Positions 45,312-54,286 of a stretch of DNA of 64,000 bases are shown here, piece after piece. Position 1 is the stretch's first letter, and each line of letters starts with the position of its first letter. Location: the NCBI GenBank assembly GCA_002716125.1, contig PAZH01000088.1, forward strand, positions 1 through 64,000. Reading direction: 5' to 3'. A program made the translations under genes and the position numbers. The notes beneath the pieces were generated by a model, which was not told the origin of the DNA, ran no database searches, and saw only the letters and a program-made list of their open reading frames with translations. Source of the stretch: Rhodospirillaceae bacterium. Lineage in GTDB: Bacteria > Pseudomonadota > Alphaproteobacteria > UBA8366.

Positions 45312-46151
45312 ATGGATCTGAAAATCACGCCGCTTTCCGATGGTCTGGGCGCGGAGGCGACCAGAGTCGATCTTTCGAAACCGGTGGATGGCGAGACGAA
45401 AGCGCGCCTCAATGCCGCGTTCTCCGAAAATGCCGTCTTGGTGATCCGGGAGCAGGATTTATCGGCGCCGCAATTACTGGAGGCCGTGCAGTTGTTTGGC
45501 GAAGTGTTCCGCCAACACAATACCCGGTTTTCCTTGCCCGAATGCCCGCTGATTCACTACCTCAGCAATCAAGACCACTACGAGAACGGGAAGCGCTACA
45601 TTCCTGGCGCGGGCTATCACACCGATCATTCGAACGATCGCACACCACCGAAGGCGACGGTTCTTTTGGCGAAGCAGTTGCCGGAAACCGGCGGTGATAC
45701 GCAGTTCGTGAATATGACTCGGGCTTATGAAGACCTGCCGCCCGAGATCAAGAAGCGGATCGAAGGGCGAAAGGCGAAACACGTCTATCAAAGTAAATTC
45801 AGCGCGCGGAAACTCACGGGACTCACGCCCGAAGCGAAAAAGCATGTCCCCGACTTTGTCATGCATCCTTTGGTCCGCACCCATCCAGAGACGGGCCGGA
45901 AATCTCTTTACGTCAACCCGATCCGCATCGAGGCGATCGAAGGCCTCGAAGAGGCAGAAACTCTAGAATTACTCGATGCGTTGATCGACCACGCGACGCA
46001 GACGAAATATCAATATCGTCATCAGTGGCGTTTGAATGACCTGGTTATGTGGGACAACCGTTGTCTGTTGCATAAGGCAAATGGCGACTATGATCACAGC
46101 CAAACCCGCTATCTCTACCGCGTGATGCTGCAAGGCGACGCGCCCTTTTGA
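45312..46151 (+). CDS. TauD/TfdA family 2-oxoglutarate-dependent dioxygenase
   Basis: A 279-residue Fe(II)/2OG oxygenase. The metal triad is His103 and Asp105 (GYHTDHSND) and His254 (LLHKANGDYDH), with the 2OG-binding Arg close after it (RYLYRV). The family hydroxylates taurine, 2,4-D, carnitine precursors and many other small molecules; the substrate is unknown. GGAGA precedes the ATG at 45312; an upstream in-frame start lacks an SD. It heads a same-strand series with the GST and TPR-oxygenase genes. Confidence 0.9.
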   Translation: MDLKITPLSDGLGAEATRVDLSKPVDGETKARLNAAFSENAVLVIREQDLSAPQLLEAVQLFGEVFRQHNTRFSLPECPLIHYLSNQDHYENGKRYIPGAGYHTDHSNDRTPPKATVLLAKQLPETGGDTQFVNMTRAYEDLPPEIKKRIEGRKAKHVYQSKFSARKLTGLTPEAKKHVPDFVMHPLVRTHPETGRKSLYVNPIRIEAIEGLEEAETLELLDALIDHATQTKYQYRHQWRLNDLVMWDNRCLLHKANGDYDHSQTRYLYRVMLQGDAPF

Positions 46152-46181
46152 GACGAATAGGATAAGAAGGAGTTTGGATCG

Positions 46182-46808
46182 ATGAAACTTTGGAGCGCGC
46201 AAGTCGCACCGAACCCGCGCCGCGTTGTCATCTACCTGATGGAAAAGGGGATTGAGCTCGAGACCGTGGATATCGATCTTGGCGCAAAAGAGAACTTCAC
46301 GCCGGAATTCATGGCTATAAATCCTTTGGCACGCGTCCCGGTTCTGGAATTGGATGACGGTACGTTTCTCACGGAATCGAAGGCAATCTGTCGTTATATG
46401 GAAGAACTCCATCCGGAACCCGCTTTGATGGGAACCGATGCCCGCGATCGTGCGATTGTCGAGATGTGGGACCGGCGCATGGAGTTCGAGCTCATGCAGA
46501 ACATGACCGGTGCCTTCCGGCATGGCCATCCTTATTGGGAAGGCCGAATAGAGCAGGTGCCCGATTTCGGAGATCTCTGTCGTCGCAATGCAGAAGCCAA
46601 AATGGCATGGCTCGACGGTGAGATTGCCGGCCGCGACTTTATCGCGGGTGACAATCTTACGATTGCGGATATCACGGCCATTTGCGCATTCGGTATCGGC
46701 CGCATCGCGCGCATTAAGATCCCGGAGGAACTCGAAAACCTCTCGGCTTGGCACGCACGAATGTCGGAGCGAGACAGCGTTATCGCGACAGGACCGAAGC
46801 CGAAATAG
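46182..46808 (+). CDS. Glutathione S-transferase family protein
   Basis: A 208-residue GST with an N-terminal thioredoxin-like domain (MKLWSAQVAPNPRRVVIYLM; cis-Pro region NPLARVPVLELDDGTFLTES) and an all-helical C-terminal domain (AGDNLTIADITAICAFG). The catalytic Ser/Cys position of many bacterial GSTs is not obvious. GAAGGAG precedes its ATG, 30 bp after the TauD stop, so the two are likely co-transcribed. Confidence 0.9.
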   Translation: MKLWSAQVAPNPRRVVIYLMEKGIELETVDIDLGAKENFTPEFMAINPLARVPVLELDDGTFLTESKAICRYMEELHPEPALMGTDARDRAIVEMWDRRMEFELMQNMTGAFRHGHPYWEGRIEQVPDFGDLCRRNAEAKMAWLDGEIAGRDFIAGDNLTIADITAICAFGIGRIARIKIPEELENLSAWHARMSERDSVIATGPKPK

Positions 46809-46854
46809 AGTGGTCCCAACCGCTCTTTGAATCTTTACGGTTCGAGGACGAAAG

Positions 46855-48090
46855 ATGCCGCAAAGTCGCGCCGAGCGAAAATTTCGACGCCGCATCGACG
46901 AGGCGGCGCAGCTCTTTGGTGCCGGCGATGTCGACGGCGCGAAAAAGAGTCTGGAAACGTTGCTTGCAAAATCGCCGACGATTTTTCGCCATGAAGTTCA
47001 CCATCATTTGGCGTCGATTGCGCGTGAATTAGGCGACGGCGAATCAGCAATCGCACATTTGGGACGGGCGGCAAAGTTACAACCGAACGATCCGGAGACC
47101 TGGCTGAAGCTTGGCATTGTGAGTCTGGAGTCGCAAAGCTTTGAGGCATCGGCGGACGCCTTTGAACGTCTCGTGCAACTCGTGCCCAATAACGCGGAGC
47201 CCCTGGTGTTCCTCGCGAGCGCGCTCCAAGGCAATGAGAAGTTCGCGGAAGCGATCTCGGTCTATGAACAAGCATTAGCGCTGGAACCGAACCACCCGTC
47301 GGTGTGGACGAACTTGGCAGGTTCCTTTCTACAGGTAGGTCGCTGGCAAGACGCGTGCGACGCGGCGAACCGTCAAATTGCGCTTAGGCCCGGACATATC
47401 GGCGCCTTGTCTTTAAAGAGTGTCGCACTGCAAGAGCTCGGGTCGACGGATGCATGGCGCGAGATTGTCGATTTGGATCGTTTGGTCGGCCGCTTCGATA
47501 TTACACCGGACACGGCGCAGTTTCCGGATTTACAAACGTTCAATCATGCATTGGCGGACTATTGCAAAGGACATCCGAGCCTCGCCTATGAACCGTCCAA
47601 CAATACGACGACGCTTGGATGGCAAACTTCGGATTTAGCGCACGACGACGAGAAGGCCGTCACTGTCTTGCTCTCTTGTATCGATGCTTGCGTGCAACAG
47701 TATCTGGAGGCCCGCCCGGTCGATCTTACACATCCGTACCTTAGCCAGCGGCCGACAGGATGGGATTATTATCTCTGGGGCACCGTTCTTGGGGCACAGG
47801 GACATCAGGTCAGCCATGTTCATCCAGATGGCTGGCTTAGCGGCGTCTATTACGCCGCCGTTCCGCCTAGTATCGATAACGACCCGAAGGCGGAGAACCG
47901 AAACGGTTGGATTGAGTTTGGGCGAAGCCAGGCCTATCCGAAGTCAAAGGCCGTCCCCGAGACCAAAACGTTCGAACCTATCGAAGGGCGCCTCTATCTG
48001 TTTCCGTCCTATTTTTACCACCGGACGATACCGTTCGAATCGGACAAGAAGCGCGTCAGTCTCGCCTTCGATTTAATGCCCCGCGCGTAA
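46855..48090 (+). CDS. TPR-repeat protein with C-terminal 2OG-Fe(II) oxygenase domain
   Basis: A 411-residue fusion. Residues 1-190 form about five TPR units (for example DPETWLKLGIVSLESQSFEA and EPLVFLASALQGNEKFAEAI). Residues 210-411 match the putative 2OG-Fe(II) oxygenase family often joined to TPRs: His/Asp ligands in VHPDGWLSGVYY and the distal His and Arg in YFYHRTIPFESDKKRVSLAFD. Such proteins are thought to hydroxylate peptides or proteins bound by the TPR part, but no substrate is known. Confidence 0.85.
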   Translation: MPQSRAERKFRRRIDEAAQLFGAGDVDGAKKSLETLLAKSPTIFRHEVHHHLASIARELGDGESAIAHLGRAAKLQPNDPETWLKLGIVSLESQSFEASADAFERLVQLVPNNAEPLVFLASALQGNEKFAEAISVYEQALALEPNHPSVWTNLAGSFLQVGRWQDACDAANRQIALRPGHIGALSLKSVALQELGSTDAWREIVDLDRLVGRFDITPDTAQFPDLQTFNHALADYCKGHPSLAYEPSNNTTTLGWQTSDLAHDDEKAVTVLLSCIDACVQQYLEARPVDLTHPYLSQRPTGWDYYLWGTVLGAQGHQVSHVHPDGWLSGVYYAAVPPSIDNDPKAENRNGWIEFGRSQAYPKSKAVPETKTFEPIEGRLYLFPSYFYHRTIPFESDKKRVSLAFDLMPRA

Positions 48091-48163
48091 CGCGGAATCC
48101 GACGGAGTCGTCGAGTCGCTTTCCTCGCCCTATCCTTATTCCAGGCAAAAAAGATCGGAGGGA

Positions 48164-49297
48164 ATGGCGATGACACGGACTTACGAGACGGTCGACGCGG
48201 ACGGTCATATTCTCGAGCCGCTTACCTTATGGGACGATTACATCGATCCGGCGTTTCGCGAGCGCCGGCCGCGGCATGTGATCGACGAGAACGGTGCCGA
48301 GCGAATTTCGGTCGATGGAATGTTGCTCGGCAATCCCCGCGGGATCGGGAGCCTCGGCTCCATCGGTGTCCGTCAGGGTGAAGTTAAGGTCAATACACTC
48401 AAATACGAAGAGGGCCGGAAGGGCGGTTTCGATCCGCATACGCGTATCGTCGATATGGACGCCGACGGTATCGATGCAGCGTTCCTTTATCCGAGCCTTG
48501 GACTCTTCACGGGTGCTGTCGAAGATCCGGATCTCTCCGCCGCTATGTGCCGTGCATATAACCGGTGGCTGGTGGATTACTGTAAGCCGTATCCCGACCG
48601 GTTGTTCGGTGTCGCGATGCTGCCGATGCAATCGGTCGAGAACGCGATGGCCGAGATGAAATTCGCGCGCGAAGCACTTGGAATGTGTGGCGGTTTCCTC
48701 CGACCGAACCCCTATCACGGCAAGAAAATGCTAAGCGATCCGATGTATGCGCCGTTTTGGAACCTGGCGGAAGAGCTCGATTTCTCGATCGGCTTTCACG
48801 AAGGCTCCACCAATGCCATGCCGACCGTCGGCGTTGACCGTTTCGCAGACGACCGGGCGGCCCGTCATATGGTATCGCATACGATGGAGATGATGCTGGC
48901 AGCCTTAGCCGTAATATGGGGCGGTGTGGTGGACCGGCACCCAAAGCTGCGGATAGCGTTTCTTGAATCGGGCGGCGGTTGGATCGCGCCATGGCTCGAT
49001 CGCATGGACCGCCATTTTGATGACAAGGGTTTTAACGAGTTCGCGCCGTCGATGCGCCCAAGCGAATTATTCGAGCGGAACTGCTGGATTTCCTTCGAGC
49101 CGGTGGAAAACAGCATCGCCGTGCTGGCGGACTACATCGGGCCGCACAAGATCATGTGGGCCACCGACTATCCGCATCAGGACGGGTTCTTCCCAGATGC
49201 GCCGAAGATGCTACGCGAACGTCTGGGACCATTGTCAGACGAAGCGGCGCATCAAGTCATGGCGGGCGGCGCGCTCGGTTTCTATGGAATGAATTAA
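48164..49297 (+). CDS. Amidohydrolase 2 family metal-dependent hydrolase
   Basis: A 377-residue TIM-barrel hydrolase/decarboxylase. The first metal motif is DADGHILEP, the middle His lies in IGFHEGST, and the end motif is WATDYPHQDG. This pattern is that of the ACMSD-like amidohydrolase 2 family, whose members decarboxylate or hydrolyse aromatic and heterocyclic acids. GGAGGGAATGGCG offers an SD and two near ATGs (48164 and 48170). Substrate unknown. Confidence 0.88.
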   Translation: MAMTRTYETVDADGHILEPLTLWDDYIDPAFRERRPRHVIDENGAERISVDGMLLGNPRGIGSLGSIGVRQGEVKVNTLKYEEGRKGGFDPHTRIVDMDADGIDAAFLYPSLGLFTGAVEDPDLSAAMCRAYNRWLVDYCKPYPDRLFGVAMLPMQSVENAMAEMKFAREALGMCGGFLRPNPYHGKKMLSDPMYAPFWNLAEELDFSIGFHEGSTNAMPTVGVDRFADDRAARHMVSHTMEMMLAALAVIWGGVVDRHPKLRIAFLESGGGWIAPWLDRMDRHFDDKGFNEFAPSMRPSELFERNCWISFEPVENSIAVLADYIGPHKIMWATDYPHQDGFFPDAPKMLRERLGPLSDEAAHQVMAGGALGFYGMN

Positions 49298-49317
49298 GTG
49301 CTGCAGCTTTGAGTTTG

Positions 49318-49727
49318 GTGATCACACTTCGTCCTGCGATCGAAACGGACACGGGTTTCCTTGCCGCGTTCGATCTGGCGCCACCGAATGCCGCCGAATT
49401 GAACGACGCCGTGAGAGCCGGAAAATGCGCGTCGTCATGGACGCGGACGACCAAGTCGGTTTTCTCGCCTTCACGGCCCTTTGGGGCAAATTGCCGTTCT
49501 TGGAACTCTTCGAGATTTTGGCGGAGAAACGCGGTTGTGGGATCGGCGAAGCGGCGGTGCGTGCTTGGGAAGAGGAAATGCGGGGGCGAGGCTTCGACCT
49601 CGTCATTACTTCGACGAAAGCGAATGCTGACGCCCAGCATTTCTGGCGCAAAATGGGGTATGTGGATTGCGGCGTGCTAACAGTCCGCAACAAGGCGGCC
49701 GAGGTTCTATTCCAACGCGTGATCTAG
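49318..49727 (+). pseudogene. GNAT acetyltransferase with a one-base frameshift
   Basis: The first 35 codons from GTG 49318 (VITLRPAIETDTGFLAAFDL...) and a second frame from 49425 (MRVVMDADDQVGFLAF...VLFQRVI) are two halves of one GNAT. The second holds the beta-bulge and acetyl-CoA region EKRGCGIGEAAVRAWEEE and FWRKMGYVDCG. They join if one A is added to the A4 run at 49422-49425, giving RAGKMRVVMDADDQ. Either a true one-base deletion or a homopolymer sequencing error; in its present form only the C-terminal 100 residues could be made from the ATG at 49425. Confidence 0.75.
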
Positions 49728-49740
49728 TTGCACGAACCGA

Positions 49741-50598
49741 TTAGCCAACAACGGCGCCAGAACGATCATGCTTTTGAAAATGCATGATGCCCCAAGCAAG
49801 GTATCCCTTGTCCGCCCCATCAACCCAATGGCCTAGACCGCGCATCATGTTCTCAACATAGTCCGGTCCCGAAAGTTCACATATCTCATCGTAACTATCG
49901 CGAAGTTCCTCTCCGACCCGTGCATAGTGGGTACGCATGTCGTCGACGCGCTCGATCGTATCAATCTCGACAAAGCCGCGTTTTGCTAAGTTGTCTCTGT
50001 AGAACGATACCGATCCGAGAGTTTCTAGATGAATACGGTCGAGGATCGGTTGTAACACATCCTGCGGACATTCTTCGCTTTGCATAGGGTCGGTGAAGAT
50101 GAACTCGCCCTCCGGCTTCAAGAGCCGTTGGACTTCGTCAAGCACCGTTTCGCGGTCGGCACTGTGCAAAATGGCGTCTTGCGACCACGCGACTTCGAAA
50201 TTCTCGTCGGGTAGGGGGACCTCCTCGAAACTTCCGTGGATGACTTTGATTTGGTCCGATAGGCCGGCTTCTTCGTTCATGTTGCGATTAAGGGCGTTTT
50301 GCGTTTCGCTGACATTCACGCAGGTAACATGGCAGCCGAAATTCGATGCAAGAAAGCGCGCCGTACCACCGAAACCTGCGCCGAGGTCGATCACCTTCGT
50401 TTCCGGTTCCAAGGGTGAGAGACGTTGTGCCATATTGACGACAGTTCGCCGGCTCGCCTCGCCGATATCTTCGTCTTCCGTGCGATACAGACCGATGTGG
50501 ATGTCTTCACCGCCCCAAACGTTTTTGTAAAATTGAACGGCAGGTGTGCTGTCGTAGTACTCCTCCGCCATCGCGACGGCATCATTTTTCTCAGTCAT
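49741..50598 (-). CDS. Dimethylglycine N-methyltransferase-like (glycine betaine forming)
   Basis: A 285-residue SAM-dependent methyltransferase. The start EEYYDSTPAVQFYKNVWGG, the SAM loop VIDLGAGFGGTARFLA, SQDAILHSADR, FTDPMQSEECPQDVL and the final HWVDGADKGYLAWGIMHF closely follow the cyanobacterial and halophile dimethylglycine methyltransferases that make betaine from dimethylglycine. The glycine/sarcosine methyltransferase that usually comes with it is not in the window. ATG 50598 has a GGAGG; the open frame upstream is not conserved. It could take another small amine. Confidence 0.8.
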   Translation of the reverse strand: MTEKNDAVAMAEEYYDSTPAVQFYKNVWGGEDIHIGLYRTEDEDIGEASRRTVVNMAQRLSPLEPETKVIDLGAGFGGTARFLASNFGCHVTCVNVSETQNALNRNMNEEAGLSDQIKVIHGSFEEVPLPDENFEVAWSQDAILHSADRETVLDEVQRLLKPEGEFIFTDPMQSEECPQDVLQPILDRIHLETLGSVSFYRDNLAKRGFVEIDTIERVDDMRTHYARVGEELRDSYDEICELSGPDYVENMMRGLGHWVDGADKGYLAWGIMHFQKHDRSGAVVG

Positions 50599-51087
50599 TC
50601 TTTTCGTCCTCCCCAAATGTCCACGTTCTCGGCTTTGGCATGCGTACAGGCGCGACGCAGCGGCCAGGCTCCCACAGGACATAGCTGGTAACCCTGTGGA
50701 GCCGTTCAAATCCGCAGGAAATCCGCATTAATGGCGAACTTCACCGCAGGTTGTGATTCTTGGATTTGGCGGATACAGCGGACGCAGTGTTTGCCCTGTT
50801 AGAGGCGATACCGGTCCGGAAGACGCGTTTTCGTTCTTCTTATTACCCACCCTTATCGGGTAGCGGCGTTCCCGCCGACGCGTCCCCGCCTGGACGACAA
50901 ACGAATATGTGTAGGCTGTATGATGCAGCCCGCCGCCCAACTGTTGACAGACACGAGCCTAGCAAGGCACAGCTGGAGGCGCAAATGACGGGCCGAATTG
51001 CCTTGGTTCTGTCTCTGTGCTTGATGCAGAATATTGTTGAAACATCTACAACTTCGATATGAACCACCTTCATTCTCTGACCAACGC
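50599..51087. promoter_or_regulatory. 489-bp divergent intergenic region with a strong leader hairpin (50667-50703)
   Basis: No ORF in this stretch looks coding. Arms GGCTCCCACAGG (50667-50678) and CCTGTGGAGCC (50693-50703) pair with one bulged base around a 14-base loop, about 70 bases upstream of the methyltransferase start on its leader. No U-tract follows, so it is not a plain terminator. It does not match a SAM, SAH or glycine riboswitch that I can recognise. The rest shows no clear promoter. Confidence 0.4.
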
Positions 51088-52656
51088 GTGCGCACGAACT
51101 CCGGGACGATAAAACGACCGGCGACTATTGATGCGATAGTCTCTGATGCGGCCGATCATTGGGCCGAGCGTCCCTTCGTTATTTTCGAAGGGAGCACCTA
51201 CACATATGCTGACGTCTCGTTGCGCGCCGACCGGATGGCGCTCGGGCTAAAGTCGCTTGGCGTCGAGGCCGGTGATCGTGTCGCGCTCTGGATGTCCAAC
51301 CGAATCGAATGGGTGGTCGCACAATTTGCGGTGACGCGCCTCGGCGCGGTTCTCGTGCCACTCAATACACGCCTGCGGAGCGTCGACATTGCCCATATGC
51401 TCCAGGACTCCGGGAGCGTTGCGTTGATCACGCAGCACCGGGCCGAAAGCTTTGATTATGTCGATATCGTACGGGAGGTTTTGGCTGAGGATGTCTGTCC
51501 GAACTTGCAGCATATCGTCGTCGCTGCGCCGGAAGAGGCATTGGAAAACCCGTTCGTCACTTGGGCTGATGTTGACGCGAAGGGTGCGTCGAGCGACGGC
51601 CGGCCTGAGCCGGCGACGGATGTCGATGCCATGGCCTATATCCTCTACACCTCCGGCACCACCGGATTGCCGAAAGGTGTCATGCTGTCTCACCGCAATC
51701 TCAATAATTGCTTCAACCTGGCCGGACAGATGTCGGACGGCGATATCTTCTTTCTCGGCTATCCGCTTTTCGCGATCACGGGTTGCCACAATACGATACT
51801 CGCGGCGGCTCTCGTTGGCGGGGCCGTGGTTCTGCAAGAGCGGTTCGACCCGGACGAAGCGGTTGCATTGATCGAACGCCATCAATGTAATTGGATTAGC
51901 GCGCATATCACGGCGATCGAGGCGTTGGTGAGCGCGCCGGCCTTTGCGCCGGAACGGGTCGCGAGCTTGCGGGGCGGCCGGATCTTCCCACGTCGCCCGC
52001 AGCACCTACCGCTGTTGCGGAAACTTGGAATCGAGACTGCTGTCAGCGGGTTCGGTCTGACGGAGTCCTCCGGTCCGCTGGTCAATAACAGCGGCCTCGA
52101 CGAAGAGACCGTTTCGAATGAAGGGCAGCCTTGGCCCGGCAACGAGATCGAGATTCGAGATCCGGACGGAAACATCCTGCCGCCGGGCGAAGAGGGAATC
52201 ATCTTCGCGAAGAGCTCACAGATCATGCTCGGCTATTACAACAATTCGGAAGCGACGGCGCGAACCCTTGTCGGTGGATGGTTGCGTACGGGCGATATGG
52301 GCCGTCTCGATGCGGCGGGAAATCTCACGTTCATTAGCCGGTATGACGATGTCTATAAATGCATGGGCTTCAATGTGGCGGGGGATGAGGTCGAGGCTTT
52401 CCTTGTCCAGCATCCGGACATCTTGGAGGTTGCGGTGATCGGGGTCTCGGATGATGCAAAGGGTGCTGTCGGGGCCGCGTTCGTCATTCCTGCAGTTGGT
52501 TCCGAGGTTTCGCTGGCGAGCGTGCGCCAATACTGCAAAGACCGTATTGCGTCCTACAAAGTGCCCGGCCATGTCATCTGCGTGCCGGACTTCCCGCGAA
52601 CGGCCATGGGAAAGGTGCGAAAACGCGAGCTGCGCCAAACCCATTTTGAGGCGTAG
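51088..52656 (+). CDS. Class I adenylate-forming ligase (acyl-CoA synthetase-like)
   Basis: A 522-residue ANL enzyme that activates a carboxylate as an acyl-AMP and usually joins it to CoA. Motifs are in order: YTSGTTGLPKGVML (A3), GFGLTESSGP (A5), WLRTGDMGRLD (A7), SRYDDVYKCMGFNVAGDEVE (A8) and the catalytic Lys in TAMGKVRKRELRQ (A10). Fatty acid or aromatic acid activation is likely. The start is uncertain: GTG 51088 fits the usual N-terminal length, while the same frame is open back to a TTG at 51034, and neither has a clear SD. Confidence 0.85.
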   Translation: MRTNSGTIKRPATIDAIVSDAADHWAERPFVIFEGSTYTYADVSLRADRMALGLKSLGVEAGDRVALWMSNRIEWVVAQFAVTRLGAVLVPLNTRLRSVDIAHMLQDSGSVALITQHRAESFDYVDIVREVLAEDVCPNLQHIVVAAPEEALENPFVTWADVDAKGASSDGRPEPATDVDAMAYILYTSGTTGLPKGVMLSHRNLNNCFNLAGQMSDGDIFFLGYPLFAITGCHNTILAAALVGGAVVLQERFDPDEAVALIERHQCNWISAHITAIEALVSAPAFAPERVASLRGGRIFPRRPQHLPLLRKLGIETAVSGFGLTESSGPLVNNSGLDEETVSNEGQPWPGNEIEIRDPDGNILPPGEEGIIFAKSSQIMLGYYNNSEATARTLVGGWLRTGDMGRLDAAGNLTFISRYDDVYKCMGFNVAGDEVEAFLVQHPDILEVAVIGVSDDAKGAVGAAFVIPAVGSEVSLASVRQYCKDRIASYKVPGHVICVPDFPRTAMGKVRKRELRQTHFEA

Positions 52657-52670
52657 GCGTGTGAGTGCAG

Positions 52671-54209
52671 CTAGGGATCAATGCGGTGTTTGAAGCCGAA
52701 GTTCTGGTTCCGTCGGGCCCGTTCCAAAGCCCCGAGAATTTGCGTGCGGGTTTCCGCCGGCGCGATGACATCGTCGATCAGCCCCATACCGGCGGCGGCA
52801 TAAGCGCTTGATTCTTTCTCAATGCGTCGGCGGATGTCGTCGCGTGCCCGTTCCGGGTCCGCCGCCTGTGCTATCTCGCGGCCGTGCACAAGTTCGATGC
52901 CGGCTTCTGGGCCCATCACGTCGAAGCGGGCCGTCGGCCAGGCCACCAACAGATCGGGATCCACGGCCCGGCCGCCAAGCGCGATATAGGCGAGGCCGAT
53001 GGCCTTTCGGAGCACAACGGTGACGAACGGGACATTGGCGCCGATGATGGAGTTAAGGAGCCGGCCGGTAAGACTCACCATTCGTTGGCGTTCGATCTCG
53101 GGGCCGACCAAGAAACCGGGGCAGTCCATAAGCGAGATGATCGGGATATGGAAGGCGTCGCAAAGATCGATGAATTGGCGTGCCTTGCCGGCGCCTTTCT
53201 CGTCGATGGTGCCGGCTTGGCGCATTGGCTGGTTTGCGAGAATGCCGACGGGATAGCCGTCCATACGCGCAAAGCAGGTGATCAGGCTACGTGCATAGTC
53301 GCGCTTCAGTTCGAAGAAATCACCGCCATCGACCAACAGTTCGATGAGCTGGTGCATGTCGTAAGCGCGCCGGTGGTTCTCCGGCACCAACGCGGTAATC
53401 GCCTCGGCGCCATCCTCGCTGTCGACCGGCGCTGCTAAGGGTGTGGCACGCGGCGGTGGCTCGTTGCAACTCGACGGCAAGTACGAAAGAAAGCGGCGAA
53501 TCGATGCCATGCAATCGGCTTCACTGTTCGCGAGATATCCGGCTTGGCCGGTCTCCTTCGCCGAAATCTCGCCGCCGCCGATCTCTTCGGTGGATGTATC
53601 CAAACCAATCCCGACCTTAACCACGGGCGGGCCGGACATGCCAAGGAATCCGGTGCCGGCGACGATTGGCACGAAGTCCGATTGCGCTGCGGTAAAGGAG
53701 GGGCCGCCAAAGCATGCGCCGAGAGCCGCGCCTACTTGAGGGATGCGACCCGACATCCGATAGTGGTCCGCAAAGCGATAGCCAAGGCCGGCTGCCGTCG
53801 CGCCGTAGGTTTCCTGGACGCGGGCGGCCCCGGCCTCCATCAATGCGATGAACGGCTTTTCGTGTTTCAGCGCGAGGTCGCGGACGCGTTTGTTCTTCAC
53901 TTCGGCGACACGCCCCCGCGTACCGGCCAACACCGTGCCGTCATCCGCGGTGATATAGACGGTACGCCCGTCAATCTTCCCAGAGCCCGCGAGCATGCCG
54001 TCTGCCGGCGTGCGATCCTTCAAGTCCGCGTGCTGGCTGTGCGCCAGCATACCGATCTCGACGAAGGAACCGGGATCAAGCAGGAGATCGAGCCGTTCCC
54101 GTGCGGTGAGCTTTCCTCGCGCGTGCAACTTATCGACGCTGGCCGCGCCGCCCATCTCCGCGGCGCGTTGGCGGCGTGTATCAAGCGATTTTCTTGGCTC
54201 GTCGTCCAT
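52671..54209 (-). CDS. Acyl-CoA carboxylase carboxyltransferase subunit
   Basis: A 512-residue beta subunit of the PccB/MccB type. The N-domain has KLTARERLDLLLDPGSFVE and the C-domain GRAVDPDLLVAWPTARFDVMG, with the acyl-CoA oxyanion region GGPSFTAAQSDFVP. No biotin carrier or carboxylase subunit is adjacent, so it may pair with subunits elsewhere. ATG 54209 has AGGA upstream; the longer frame is unrelated to the family. It is convergent with the ligase, both fitting carboxylic acid use. Confidence 0.87.
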   Translation of the reverse strand: MDDEPRKSLDTRRQRAAEMGGAASVDKLHARGKLTARERLDLLLDPGSFVEIGMLAHSQHADLKDRTPADGMLAGSGKIDGRTVYITADDGTVLAGTRGRVAEVKNKRVRDLALKHEKPFIALMEAGAARVQETYGATAAGLGYRFADHYRMSGRIPQVGAALGACFGGPSFTAAQSDFVPIVAGTGFLGMSGPPVVKVGIGLDTSTEEIGGGEISAKETGQAGYLANSEADCMASIRRFLSYLPSSCNEPPPRATPLAAPVDSEDGAEAITALVPENHRRAYDMHQLIELLVDGGDFFELKRDYARSLITCFARMDGYPVGILANQPMRQAGTIDEKGAGKARQFIDLCDAFHIPIISLMDCPGFLVGPEIERQRMVSLTGRLLNSIIGANVPFVTVVLRKAIGLAYIALGGRAVDPDLLVAWPTARFDVMGPEAGIELVHGREIAQAADPERARDDIRRRIEKESSAYAAAGMGLIDDVIAPAETRTQILGALERARRNQNFGFKHRIDP

Positions 54210-54286
54210 CGATCCTATCCTGAGGTGTCTCTTCTCAATATGGGCTTTCGAGGCTGTCCGTCGAATGCCATCCGACGCGCGCAGCT

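Noticed and set aside
50667-50703. Hairpin before the methyltransferase as a SAM/SAH riboswitch or terminator
   Set aside because: No match to those riboswitch cores that I can recognise, and no U-tract; kept only as a structured leader.
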